NCBI GenBank assembly: GCA_002423025.1
Contig: DIUN01000050.1
Span: forward strand, 12,212-76,211
Reading direction: 5' to 3'
DNA from: Sphingomonadales bacterium UBA6157
Lineage (GTDB): Bacteria; Pseudomonadota; Alphaproteobacteria; Sphingomonadales; Sphingomonadaceae
DNA: 64,000 nucleotides
The translations under genes were made by a program, and so were the position numbers. Below are positions 16,423 to 25,753 of this stretch, piece by piece (position 1 is the first letter of the stretch; each line of letters begins with the position of its first letter). A model generated the notes under the pieces. The model was not told where the DNA came from. It saw only the letters and a program-made list of their open reading frames with translations, and made no database searches.

Positions 16423-17115
16423 ATGATGAAGAAGCTCGCAGGTCTCGCTTTCGCGACCGCAATGTACGCCACTTCGGCCCAGGCTGTTGTCGTTGTCTCC
16501 GTTGAGGCTGCCGGCGTCACCAACACCACGACCTACACGGTCGCCAACGCTGTTGAGACGTTCAACGATGACTCCATCGGCGCCAGTGTCGTGACGACCA
16601 GCCCGCAGTTCGCCACCTTCGGCCAGCCGACCACCTACACCGGCACCAAGATTTCGGCTGCCAACCAGTTCGGTGGCGCCGGCGGCACGGGCAACTTCGC
16701 TTCGGTGACCCCGACTGCCAGCCCGTTCGTCCTGTCGTTCGCTGGTGAGACCCCGCTGACCTACTTCGGTCTCTATGCCTCGGCTATCAACGCCGGCAAC
16801 TCGATCGAATTCTACAACAACGGCGCGCTGCTCGACACCTTCAACTTCACGAGCCTGTCGCTTCCCGCCGGCTACAAGGGCAACCCTGCCGCCGCGTTCG
16901 CTGGCCTCAACGGCACGCAGAACTATGTCTTCGTCAACTTCGTGATCGGCAGCGGTTACGACGAAGTTCGCCTGCTCCAGAACGGTTCGGGCAGCTTTGA
17001 AGTTGACAACCTGACCATCGGTTTCGTTCCTGAGCCGCAGACCTGGGCGATGCTCATCGTTGGCTTCGGTCTGGTCGGCGTCTCGATGCGCCGCCGCAAG
17101 TCGGTCGTCGCCTAA
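16423..17115 (+). CDS. secreted PEP-CTERM (PEPxxWA-type) protein
   Basis: Protein of 230 aa with a signal peptide (MMKKLAGLAFATAMYATSAQA) and a low-complexity Thr/Gly/Asn/Ala-rich, beta-strand-like mature region. The C-terminal sorting signal is VPEPQTWAMLIVGFGLVGVS followed by MRRRK: PEP motif, hydrophobic helix, basic tail. Such proteins are cut and handed over at the inner membrane by an exosortase, and are usually destined for the cell surface or exopolysaccharide matrix. No exosortase gene lies in this window. Transcription is from a sigma-54 element and ends at a strong terminator (17148-17176), so the gene is monocistronic. Function beyond export is unknown. Confidence 0.9.
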   Translation: MMKKLAGLAFATAMYATSAQAVVVVSVEAAGVTNTTTYTVANAVETFNDDSIGASVVTTSPQFATFGQPTTYTGTKISAANQFGGAGGTGNFASVTPTASPFVLSFAGETPLTYFGLYASAINAGNSIEFYNNGALLDTFNFTSLSLPAGYKGNPAAAFAGLNGTQNYVFVNFVIGSGYDEVRLLQNGSGSFEVDNLTIGFVPEPQTWAMLIVGFGLVGVSMRRRKSVVA

Positions 17116-17147
17116 ATCGATCTGGCCCTACGGGCCAATCAAGGAAG

Positions 17148-17176
17148 GGGCCGCTCGAAAGAGCGGCCCTTTTTTT
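17148..17176 (+). terminator. rho-independent terminator of PEP-CTERM gene 1
   Basis: Perfect 9-bp stem GGGCCGCTC/GAGCGGCCC with a GAAA tetraloop, followed by seven T residues. It begins 32 nt after the stop codon. Confidence 0.92.
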
Positions 17177-17515
17177 GTGCGCGGCATCGGTGGGCCAGGG
17201 GATTTGGCGGTGGATCGGAATGGTTGCGCGCCGCTGCCGAAGGCGAGAGGTTGGCTGCGCTCAGCGCGGGCGATGGCTATTCACCGTTGCAGGGCGGCGG
17301 TGATCTGGGGTTTGCCCATCCGCCAGCGAGGCACCGGGGCGATGAGCGGCCGCCAGCAGCGCGGAGCGCTTGACAGCGGCAGCCGGCGGGGCTCTGCCTG
17401 AGCGGATGTTGATTGATGATCCCGCCGTCTCGCGGCGCCGCACTGGCGATAATCGCATTGCCGTCCTGATTGCGCTGGCCTGTATTTGCTTGCGCCAGAC
17501 TGGCCGGGCTGCCGC
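17177..17515. other. 339-base stretch without a recognisable gene
   Basis: Between the terminator of PEP-CTERM gene 1 and tlyA. Short frames are present on both strands but none has a ribosome-binding site or a recognisable protein pattern. The last part should hold the tlyA promoter; no convincing -35/-10 pair was found by eye. Confidence 0.55.
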
Positions 17516-18346
17516 ATGAAGACCCGTGTTGACCAACTGCTGGTGACGCGCGGGCTGGTCGAGAGCCGGGCGCGCGGGCAGGCGCTGATTCTGGCCGGGC
17601 TGGTGTTTGCCGGCGAGCGCAAGGTGGCCAAGGCCGGTGAACTGGTGGCCGAGGATGGGCCGCTTGAGGTGCGCGGGCGGGACCACCCCTGGGTGTCCCG
17701 CGGCGGGGTGAAGCTGGCGCACGGCCTGGCGCATTTCGGCATGGATGTGACGGGCGCGGTGGCGATGGATGTCGGCTCCTCCACCGGTGGCTTTACCGAT
17801 GTGCTGCTCAGCAACGGCGCGGTGCGGGTTTATGCCGTCGATTCCGGCACCAACCAGCTGGCATGGAAACTGCGCAGCGATCCGCGCGTCGTGGTGCTCG
17901 AGCAATTGAGCGCGCGGCTGCTGACGCCGGAGCATGTGCCCGAGCCAGTGGATGTGATCGTCTGTGATGCCAGCTTCATCGCCATGGCCAAGGTGCTGGA
18001 GCGGCCGCTGGATTTTGCCGCGCCGGGCTGCCGGCTGGTGGCGCTGGTCAAGCCGCAGTTCGAGGCCGGGCGCGGCGAGATCGGCAAGGGCGGGGTGGTG
18101 CGGGACTCTGCCGTGCATGAGCGGGTGTGCGCGGCGGCAGCGGCATGGCTTGCGGCCCAGCCGGGCTGGCGGGTGCTCGGGCTGGTGCAAAGCCCGATCA
18201 CCGGGCCGGAGGGCAATGTGGAGTTTCTGCTCGGCGGCGTGCGGGATGCCGAGAATGCTGAATCCGAGAGCACTGAAACCGGGAACACTGGCGCCTTAAC
18301 GAAAACGGCCGGGGCGTTGGCCCCGGCCGTTGGTACCATTCGCTAG
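17516..18346 (+). CDS. tlyA: TlyA-family rRNA (cytidine-2'-O)-methyltransferase
   Basis: Protein of 276 aa with an N-terminal S4 RNA-binding domain (RVDQLLVTRGLVESRARGQA, about residues 4-23) and an RrmJ-type methyltransferase domain from about residue 60. The SAM-binding sequence is AMDVGSSTGGFTDVLLSNGA (about residues 83-102), and VKPQFEAGRGEIGKGGVVRD is the usual TlyA motif. The family 2'-O-methylates 16S and 23S rRNA and is often misnamed haemolysin. The last 30 or so codons after about residue 240 are low-complexity (Thr, Glu, Ala), and part of them is encoded by the stem of a terminator serving the opposite strand. Confidence 0.9.
   Translation: MKTRVDQLLVTRGLVESRARGQALILAGLVFAGERKVAKAGELVAEDGPLEVRGRDHPWVSRGGVKLAHGLAHFGMDVTGAVAMDVGSSTGGFTDVLLSNGAVRVYAVDSGTNQLAWKLRSDPRVVVLEQLSARLLTPEHVPEPVDVIVCDASFIAMAKVLERPLDFAAPGCRLVALVKPQFEAGRGEIGKGGVVRDSAVHERVCAAAAAWLAAQPGWRVLGLVQSPITGPEGNVEFLLGGVRDAENAESESTETGNTGALTKTAGALAPAVGTIR
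18298..18331 (-). terminator. rho-independent terminator of PEP-CTERM gene 2, inside the tlyA coding end
   Basis: Perfect 12-bp inverted repeat AACGGCCGGGGC (18304-18315) and GCCCCGGCCGTT (18320-18331) with a 4-nt loop. Read on the minus strand it is followed by TTTTCGTT, a U-run, 27 nt after the PEP-CTERM stop. On the plus strand no U-run follows, and the sequence lies in the last codons of tlyA. Confidence 0.75.
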
Positions 18347-18357
18347 GCGCGGGAGCG

Positions 18358-19074
18358 TTACGCAGCCAGTGAAGCCTGTGCCCGGCGGCGGCGCATCGCA
18401 GCGCCGACAAAGCCGAAGCCAAGGATCATCGTCATCCACGTGCCGGGATCCGGCAGCAGGTCGATGTAGCTGTAGACGACGCTGAAGGTGCCACCGACCT
18501 CGGCCGAGGTGACAGTGGCGTTGCCCTGGCCACCCGTCGTGGTGATTGCCCTGGTGATGTTCGAAAGGGTGTTGGTCACCGCGATGGTGCCGGTACCGAG
18601 ATAGGCCGAGTAATCGGTGATGGTCGGCGAGGTGAAGCCGGACGTTGCCGTGTAACCGATCGCCACGGTGCGCGACAGGCCGTTGGCCTCACCGCCACCA
18701 AGACCGGTGATGAAATCCGCAGCTGCACTGGTGCCGGTGAAGGTGCCGGTGATGCTGGTGAAGGCGCTGCTGCTCAGCGTGTTGGTGCCGCCGATGGTCG
18801 CGGCATAGGTGCGACGATTGCCCGAGTTGCTGGTGATGATGACATCGCTGAGCGCCGTCGTCAGCGGCGCATAGGAAACCGTCACGCCGGTCAGCTGGTA
18901 GCGGCCCGAGAGCGTATCGAACTGGTTGAACGACAATGTTTCCGAGCCGGTGGTCGCAGGATCGAGCGCTACGGTCGAAAAGCTCAGCGTCTGGGTGAGC
19001 GTCAGCACGGCCTGTGCGGCCGAGGCCTGGAGCATGGCTCCGGCGAGCGCCGCGACGATCAGGAACTTCTTCAT
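18358..19074 (-). CDS. secreted PEP-CTERM-like protein with PDP variant
   Basis: Protein of 238 aa. The start at 19074 gives the signal peptide MKKFLIVAALAGAMLQASAA; the frame upstream of it is open but not signal-like. The mature part is Thr/Ser/Gly-rich and likely beta-structured. The C-terminal signal reads LPDPGTWMTMILGFGFVGAA followed by MRRRR, so the usual PEP is PDP, while tryptophan, hydrophobic helix and arginine cluster are kept. A consensus sigma-54 promoter (19181-19197) lies about 107 nt upstream, and the terminator sits inside tlyA. Little sequence similarity to the first PEP-CTERM protein is evident outside the tail. Confidence 0.85.
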   Translation of the reverse strand: MKKFLIVAALAGAMLQASAAQAVLTLTQTLSFSTVALDPATTGSETLSFNQFDTLSGRYQLTGVTVSYAPLTTALSDVIITSNSGNRRTYAATIGGTNTLSSSAFTSITGTFTGTSAAADFITGLGGGEANGLSRTVAIGYTATSGFTSPTITDYSAYLGTGTIAVTNTLSNITRAITTTGGQGNATVTSAEVGGTFSVVYSYIDLLPDPGTWMTMILGFGFVGAAMRRRRAQASLAA

Positions 19075-19180
19075 GCTGCCGTATCCCCCGAATTGCGCCA
19101 TGCCCTTGCGGGCCGGAGCGGTGGAGCCTCCTGAAACCCTCAGGACCATCCACACATCAAACACTTCACATCAATACCTA

Positions 19181-19197
19181 AGCAATTATCGTGCCAC
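19181..19197 (-). promoter_or_regulatory. sigma-54 (-24/-12) promoter of PEP-CTERM gene 2
   Basis: Minus strand TGGCAC (19196-19191), GATAA, TTGC (19185-19182) then T: a perfect match to TGGCACGNNNNTTGCT. Transcription would start near 19170, leaving a leader of about 96 nt to the ATG at 19074. Confidence 0.85.
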
Positions 19198-19338
19198 AAG
19201 GCTAAGCGACTGATATTGAACAAGATGTAATTATCATCTTGTTTACCTTTGTAAAGAATTCCGACACCTTTGCAAGCCGTTGCCACGGCTGGCGCCGCAG
19301 GACTGTTGCAGTGCGGCGCGATGCGCTAGAACGGCACC

Positions 19339-19902
19339 ATGGCAACAACAATGAATGACGATACGGGCATGCGGCCGGCGGGCCCCGGGCGGTTCCGCCG
19401 TGGCTCCGCCGTGCTGGCCGGGCTGGTGCTGGTGCCGGGGCTGCTGGTGCTCGGCGGGCTTTCGGCGCGCATATCCGGCTCCACCACCGAGAACGCCTGG
19501 TTCCAGACGCTGGCGCTGCCGGCGCTGCAGCCGCCGGGGCCGGTGTTCGGCATCGCCTGGTCGATTCTTTATACGCTCATTGCCATTGCCGCTGCCGTCG
19601 TGTGGGGCCATGGCCGGGTGCCGGGGCGTCGGCTGGCGCTGGGTCTGTTTGCCGCACAGCTGGCGATCAACCTCACCTGGTCCCCCATCTTCTTCAAACT
19701 GCACCTGATTCTGCCGGCGCTTGGCGTGATCGGCCTGATGTTCGTGGTGGCGGTGGCGACGGTTTTCGCCTTTGCGCGGGTCAGCAGGCTGGCAGCGTGG
19801 CTGATGACACCCTATCTGGTGTGGCTGGTGTTCGCGGGCGCGCTGAATGCGAGAATATGGCTGCTCAACCCCGCGGCTGATGCGTTTCAACTGGGAGTCT
19901 GA
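19339..19902 (+). CDS. tspO: TspO/MBR-family membrane protein
   Basis: Integral membrane protein of 187 aa with five predicted helices, as in TspO. Family sequence is seen in WFQTLALPALQPPGPVFGIA (about residues 54-73), WSILYT, NLTWSPIFF and TPYLVWLVFAGALNARIW. TspO binds porphyrins and in alphaproteobacteria links tetrapyrrole levels or oxygen to photosynthesis or stress genes. The N-terminus (about 25 residues) is longer than usual and polar. The ubiK gene starts 2 nt after its stop, so the two are likely co-transcribed. Confidence 0.88.
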   Translation: MATTMNDDTGMRPAGPGRFRRGSAVLAGLVLVPGLLVLGGLSARISGSTTENAWFQTLALPALQPPGPVFGIAWSILYTLIAIAAAVVWGHGRVPGRRLALGLFAAQLAINLTWSPIFFKLHLILPALGVIGLMFVVAVATVFAFARVSRLAAWLMTPYLVWLVFAGALNARIWLLNPAADAFQLGV

Positions 19903-19904
19903 TC

Positions 19905-20201
19905 GTGCAGACACAGAACAAGATTTTCGAGGACTTCTCCAAGGTCGCCACTTCGGCGCTCGGCACGCTGGCCGGCGTGGGGCGCGAAGTGGAGGAGACG
20001 GCCCGGCGCAAGGCGCGCGAGTTCGTGGGCGGCAGCGATGCCGTGGAGCGGGACGAGTTCGAGGCGGTAAAGGCCAATGCGGCCGCAGCGCGCGAGGCCG
20101 TGGAAGTGCTGAAGGCGGAAGTGGCGGCGCTGCGGGCGATGATCGAGGCTTCTGCTGGTGCAGAAAAGGCACCGCGCGCCGGAAAAGCCGCCAAGGCGTG
20201 A
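19905..20201 (+). CDS. ubiK: UbiK-family ubiquinone biosynthesis accessory factor
   Basis: Small alpha-helical protein of 98 aa with GTG start, chosen because GGGAG lies 8 nt upstream. It has the two-part UbiK/BMFP layout: an N-terminal amphipathic helix (KIFEDFSKVATSALGTLAGV) and a C-terminal coiled coil (about residues 45-82, with REAVEVLKAEVAALRAMIE). UbiK binds UbiJ and lipids and helps the aerobic ubiquinone biosynthesis complex. A basic Lys/Ala tail follows. Confidence 0.85.
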   Translation: MQTQNKIFEDFSKVATSALGTLAGVGREVEETARRKAREFVGGSDAVERDEFEAVKANAAAAREAVEVLKAEVAALRAMIEASAGAEKAPRAGKAAKA

Positions 20202-20301
20202 TTATCCACAGTTTTGTTGGGTGCGGAGTAGGTTCCGTGCTTGCCGAATCATGCGCCAGTGCCCAGCCTTTCTGCCATTGCGTGGCGGGAGGGCTTTGAG
20301 C

Positions 20302-20820
20302 ATGGGGCTCGTCGATATCGATTACACGCCGCCACCTTCGGCTCCCATCGACATGCTTGAGCATGTGTTCGATTCCAACGGTTGGGCCTTCGAGCGCTCG
20401 GGCGATGAGGAGATCAGCACCTCCATCAAGGGCGGCTGGACGACCTACCAGCTGCGCGCGCTGTGGCGCGAGGAAGAGCGGGTCCTGCAGATCATCGCGC
20501 GGGCGGACCTGATGGCCCCCGAGGAGCGCAAGGCGGCGATTTATGAAACGCTGGGCCTGATCAACGAGCAATTGTGGATGGGCCATTTCGAGCTGTGGTC
20601 GGCGGATGGCACCGTGCTGTTCCGCCATGCGACACTGCTCGATACGGCGGATGACGAGGATGGGCCGGACCTGACGCTGGGCCAGGCCGAAGTGCTGGTG
20701 GAAGCTGCCGTGGAGGAGTTCGATCGCTTCTACCCGGTGTTCCAGCTGGTGCTGTTTGCCGACCATGCGCCCGCCGAGGCGATGGCCGCTGCCCTGCTGG
20801 AAACGGTGGGCGAAGCGTGA
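20302..20820 (+). CDS. YbjN-domain protein
   Basis: Cytoplasmic protein of 172 aa; the ATG at 20302 follows GGAGGG. The YbjN-like fold is visible in IDMLEHVFDSNGWAFERSGD near the N-terminus and in INEQLWMGHFELW and LFRHATLL later. The family resembles type III secretion chaperones in fold and is often placed just before proC in alphaproteobacteria, as here, with GTGA overlap to proC. Function is not well defined; links to motility and stress were reported for the E. coli protein. Confidence 0.85.
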   Translation: MGLVDIDYTPPPSAPIDMLEHVFDSNGWAFERSGDEEISTSIKGGWTTYQLRALWREEERVLQIIARADLMAPEERKAAIYETLGLINEQLWMGHFELWSADGTVLFRHATLLDTADDEDGPDLTLGQAEVLVEAAVEEFDRFYPVFQLVLFADHAPAEAMAAALLETVGEA

Positions 20821-21596
20821 CAGACACTTCTGCCGGCGGCCTGTGGCTGCTGGGCTGCGGCAACATGGGCGGTGCCTTGCTGGCGCGCTGGCTGGAGGAA
20901 GGCCTGGGCCCGATCCGCGTGATCGACCCGGCGCTGGCGGCGGCGCCCGAGGGCACGGCGCTGGGCCTGCCCGAGGCGGGTGCGCCGGACATCTTGGTGC
21001 TGGCGGTCAAGCCGCAGGTGTGGCGGCAGGCGGCCGGGCCACTGGCCGAGCGCATCGGCATGGCGACGCTGGTCGTTTCCATCATGGCCGGGGTGACGAT
21101 TGCCGACCTGGCGAGCGTGTTCGGCCGCTCGGCGATCATCCGCGCCATGCCCAACACGCCGGCGGCGATCGGCAAGGGCGTGACCGGGCTGTTCACCAAC
21201 GGCAATTCCATGGCGGAAGCGGCGGCCGAGGCGGTGTTCTCGCCGGCCGGCGCTACGGTGTGGCTGGAGGCGGAGAGCGATTTCGATGCGCTGACGGCGG
21301 TCTCGGGCTCGGGGCCGGCCTATGTGTTCGGCTTCATCGAGGCGCTGGCGGCAGCGGGCGAGGCCGCGGGGCTGGCGCCGGGTCTGGCGGCACGGCTGGC
21401 GCGGGCGACCGTGACGGGCGCGGCAGCGCTGGCGGCAGCAGACGCAGCGACCCCGGCGGAAGAGCTGCGCCAGCGGGTGACAAGCCCCGGCGGCACGACG
21501 GCGGCAGGGCTGGCAGTGCTGATGCCGGGGCTGGTGCCACTGGTGACGGACACCGTGGCGGCGGCAGCGGCGCGCTCGAAGGCGCTGGGCGGCTAA
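20817..21596 (+). CDS. proC: pyrroline-5-carboxylate reductase
   Basis: Enzyme of 259 aa for the last step of proline synthesis (NADPH-dependent reduction of pyrroline-5-carboxylate). The start is GTG at 20817, overlapping the ybjN stop. The nucleotide-binding motif is LLGCGNMGGALLARWLEEG (about residues 11-29), and the C-terminal signature is in ELRQRVTSPGGTTAAGLAVL. SGSGPAYVFGFIEALA forms part of the dimer and active-site region. Length is normal for the family. Confidence 0.95.
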   Translation: MTDTSAGGLWLLGCGNMGGALLARWLEEGLGPIRVIDPALAAAPEGTALGLPEAGAPDILVLAVKPQVWRQAAGPLAERIGMATLVVSIMAGVTIADLASVFGRSAIIRAMPNTPAAIGKGVTGLFTNGNSMAEAAAEAVFSPAGATVWLEAESDFDALTAVSGSGPAYVFGFIEALAAAGEAAGLAPGLAARLARATVTGAAALAAADAATPAEELRQRVTSPGGTTAAGLAVLMPGLVPLVTDTVAAAAARSKALGG

Positions 21597-21684
21597 GCTC
21601 CGCAACGGGCTATGCGACAAGTTGGCCTTTGATATGCCGGGCGGCTGCGCCTAGCTGCGGATGGCGTTTGGAAAGCGGAATCTA

Positions 21685-23315
<1,631 letters not shown>

Positions 23316-23319
<4 letters not shown>

Positions 23320-23879
23320 GACTGGCCGAGGCTGTCCACCATCGGCCGGTCCGCCTTGGCGATCAGGCCGATGAGGACGGACCAGAAGCCGGTGACGGCG
23401 GCCTGCCCGGCCTCGCCATAGGCGCTGGCCATGCGGGCCTCCAACTCGGCAAACAGCGAGGCTTCCAGCGCGGCACCGGCGGGGGTGAGGCTGAGCAGGC
23501 GCTGCCGCCGGTCCTGCGTGCCGATGCTCTGCTGCACCAGGCCCCTGTCCTGCAGCTCGCCCAGCACCCGGCCCAGCGATTGCTTGGTGATGGCGAGCAG
23601 CCGCAGCAGGTCCCCCACCGCCAGGCCGGGGCTGCGGGCGATGAAGTACAGCGCGCGGTGGTGGGCGCGGCCAAAGCCCTCCTGCTCGAGGATGGCGTCC
23701 ACTTCGCGGATCATCGACGAGTAGCCGAAGTACAAAAGCTCGATGCCGCGGCGGATTTCATCCTCCCGCAGGTAGAGCGCGGAGGCCGTGGTCAGCGCCG
23801 GGCGCGGGGGCGGCGCAGGGGGCTGCACCGCCTTGCGAGGCGCGGCGCGGGTTTTTGTGCGAGATATTGGGTCAGTCAT
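23316..23879 (-). CDS. MarR-family transcriptional regulator
   Basis: Regulator of 187 aa with a winged helix-turn-helix (about residues 65-135): IARSPGLAVGDLLRLLAITK, then SLGRVLGELQDRGLV and the wing with DRRQRLLSLTPAG. A Pro/Arg/Lys-rich N-terminal stretch of about 30 residues precedes the domain, as in alphaproteobacterial PetP-like members. The start ATG at 23879 is the last one giving only domain sequence. It is divergent to ilvE (95-nt gap) and convergent with the carotenoid desaturase. Its effector and targets are unknown. Confidence 0.85.
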
Positions 23880-23973
23880 GTTGACATATCTTGCATGAAA
23901 CCTTAGCCCAACGCAACAATAGGAATGAACGTTGCCGAGTCCGCGCAATGTGCCAGCAGAGGATGGAGAGACA

Positions 23974-24852
23974 ATGACCGACGCAACCTTCGACAACCGC
24001 GACGGTTTCATCTGGTTCGATGGTGCGTTGCGCCCGTGGCGGGATGCAAACGTGCATATCCTCACCCATGCCATGCACTATGCCAGCGCCGTGTTCGAGG
24101 GCGCCCGCGCCTATGGCGGCGAGGTGTTCGAGCTTTCCCAGCACAGCCAGCGCTTGATCGACTCGGCCAAGATCCTCGGCTTCACCCTGCCGTGGAACCG
24201 CGACCAGATCGACGCCGCCGTGCGCGAGACGCTGGCCGCCAATAACCTGCAGAATGCCTATGTCCGCCCGATCGCCTGGCGCGGCTCGGAGCAGATGGGC
24301 GTTTCGGCACAGAAGACCAAGCCGCACCTTGCCGTCGCGGTGTGGGAGTGGGGCGCCTATTTCGGCCCCGAGGCGCTGGCCAAGGGGCTGCGGCTCAACA
24401 TCGCGCCATGGCGTCGCCCGGCGCCCTATACGGCCCCCACCAAGGCCAAGGCGGCCGGCCTCTACATGATCTGCACCATGAGCAAGCACGCCGCCGAGGA
24501 TGCCGGCTACAATGATGCGATGATGCTCGATTGGCGCGGCCAGGTGGCCGAGGCGACAGGCGCCAACATCTTCTTCTTCAAGGATGGCGTGCTGCACACG
24601 CCGACGCCGGATTGCTTCCTCGATGGCATCACCCGCCGCACTGTCATCGGCCTCGCCAAGCGCCGCGGCATCGAAGTCGTGGAGCGGGTGATCTGGCCGG
24701 AGGAGCTGGAAAGCTTCGAGCAGGCCTTCCTCACCGGCAGCGCCGCCGAAGTGACGCCGCTCGCCGAGATCGGCCCGTGGAACTTCGCGGTGGGCGACAT
24801 CAGCATGCAGCTGGCCAAGGATTATTCCGACCTGGTCAACCGGCGCATCTGA
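23974..24852 (+). CDS. ilvE: branched-chain amino acid aminotransferase
   Basis: PLP enzyme (fold type IV) of 292 aa that interconverts Leu/Ile/Val and their 2-oxo acids. The ATG at 23974 follows GGAGAG. Early motifs are FIWFDGALRPWRDANVHILT and HYASAVFEGARAYGG; the PLP lysine is expected in APTKAKAAGLYM (about residue 158). The C-terminal signatures are TPDCFLDGITRRTVIGLAK and FLTGSAAEVTPLAEIG. Length fits the family. The stop is 6 nt from the convergent motB stop. Confidence 0.94.
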   Translation: MTDATFDNRDGFIWFDGALRPWRDANVHILTHAMHYASAVFEGARAYGGEVFELSQHSQRLIDSAKILGFTLPWNRDQIDAAVRETLAANNLQNAYVRPIAWRGSEQMGVSAQKTKPHLAVAVWEWGAYFGPEALAKGLRLNIAPWRRPAPYTAPTKAKAAGLYMICTMSKHAAEDAGYNDAMMLDWRGQVAEATGANIFFFKDGVLHTPTPDCFLDGITRRTVIGLAKRRGIEVVERVIWPEELESFEQAFLTGSAAEVTPLAEIGPWNFAVGDISMQLAKDYSDLVNRRI

Positions 24853-24858
24853 GCTGAA

Positions 24859-25722
24859 TCAAGGCTTCTCGAACATCAGGGTGATGCTGATCCGCCGGTT
24901 GCGCGGGTCGGCCTTGTCCTTGGGGTTGTAGGGGTCGGTATCCGCCACGCCCTCGATGCGGCGGAAGCGCGCCGGGTCCACGCCTGCTGCCGCCAGCGAG
25001 CGGCGGGTCGCGTCGGCGCGCATCGTCGAGAGCGTCCAGTTGTTCGAGCCGCCCTTGGCGTAGGGCACGCTGTCGGTATGGCCGCGCACGGTGAGCGCAT
25101 TGGGCGTGCCGTCGATGGCGCCGGCGATGGTGCGGACCAGCGCTGACGCCTCGGTGCTGAACACGCTGGTGCCGAGCCCGAACATCGAGAAATCCGCCCG
25201 CTCGACCAGGTCGATGCGCAGGCCATCCTTGTCCCGCACCAGCCGCACCTGGCCCTTGAGGCCCTTGAGCGTCGGGTCTCCGGCCAGCCGCGCGGCGATG
25301 ATCCGCTCGATCATCTTGAAGCTCTTTTCGTCTGCTGCGCGCTTGTTCTGCTCCAGCTTGACCTTTTTTGCCGCCTCCTTCTCGGGCGTGCCACCGCCGC
25401 CTGGCACGGCCACCGGGCGCGGGCCGGCGTTGGCGGCGTTGGGCGCAAAGCCTTCATCCTCCTGCAGCGAGCGGCCGCCCATGATGCCGTTGGAGCCGCC
25501 GCTGTTCTTCATCTGGATGACGGTTGGGGTGAAATAATCGGCGATGCCCTTGCGCTGGTCTTCATTCGTTGCGCCGATGATCCACAGCAGCATGAAGAAC
25601 GCCATCATCGCGGTGACGAAATCGGCATAGGCGATCTTCCAAGCGCCGCCATGGTGCGCCGCGTGATGGCCCTTGGCCCTGCGGATGATGATCTCCGGCT
25701 CGATGTGCAGCTCGGGTTTCAT
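24859..25722 (-). CDS. motB: flagellar motor stator protein MotB
   Basis: Stator subunit of 287 aa. One membrane helix contains the proton-carrying Asp34 in KIAYADFVTAMMAFFMLLWI. A low-complexity linker with TPEKEAAKK follows, then an OmpA-like peptidoglycan-binding domain (about residues 165-285) with VRGHTDSVPYAKGG and ATRRSLAAAGVDPARFRR. It anchors the motor to the cell wall. It is the last gene of the flgB-motB run, 31 nt after motA. Confidence 0.96.
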   Translation of the reverse strand: MKPELHIEPEIIIRRAKGHHAAHHGGAWKIAYADFVTAMMAFFMLLWIIGATNEDQRKGIADYFTPTVIQMKNSGGSNGIMGGRSLQEDEGFAPNAANAGPRPVAVPGGGGTPEKEAAKKVKLEQNKRAADEKSFKMIERIIAARLAGDPTLKGLKGQVRLVRDKDGLRIDLVERADFSMFGLGTSVFSTEASALVRTIAGAIDGTPNALTVRGHTDSVPYAKGGSNNWTLSTMRADATRRSLAAAGVDPARFRRIEGVADTDPYNPKDKADPRNRRISITLMFEKP

Positions 25723-25753
25723 GGTGCCCGCTGCCCGGCCGGCTCAAGCGGGC

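Noticed and set aside
19243..20766. 507-codon minus-strand frame over tspO, ubiK and ybjN
   Set aside because: Arg/His/Pro/Gln-rich, antisense to three real genes and created by GC-rich third positions.
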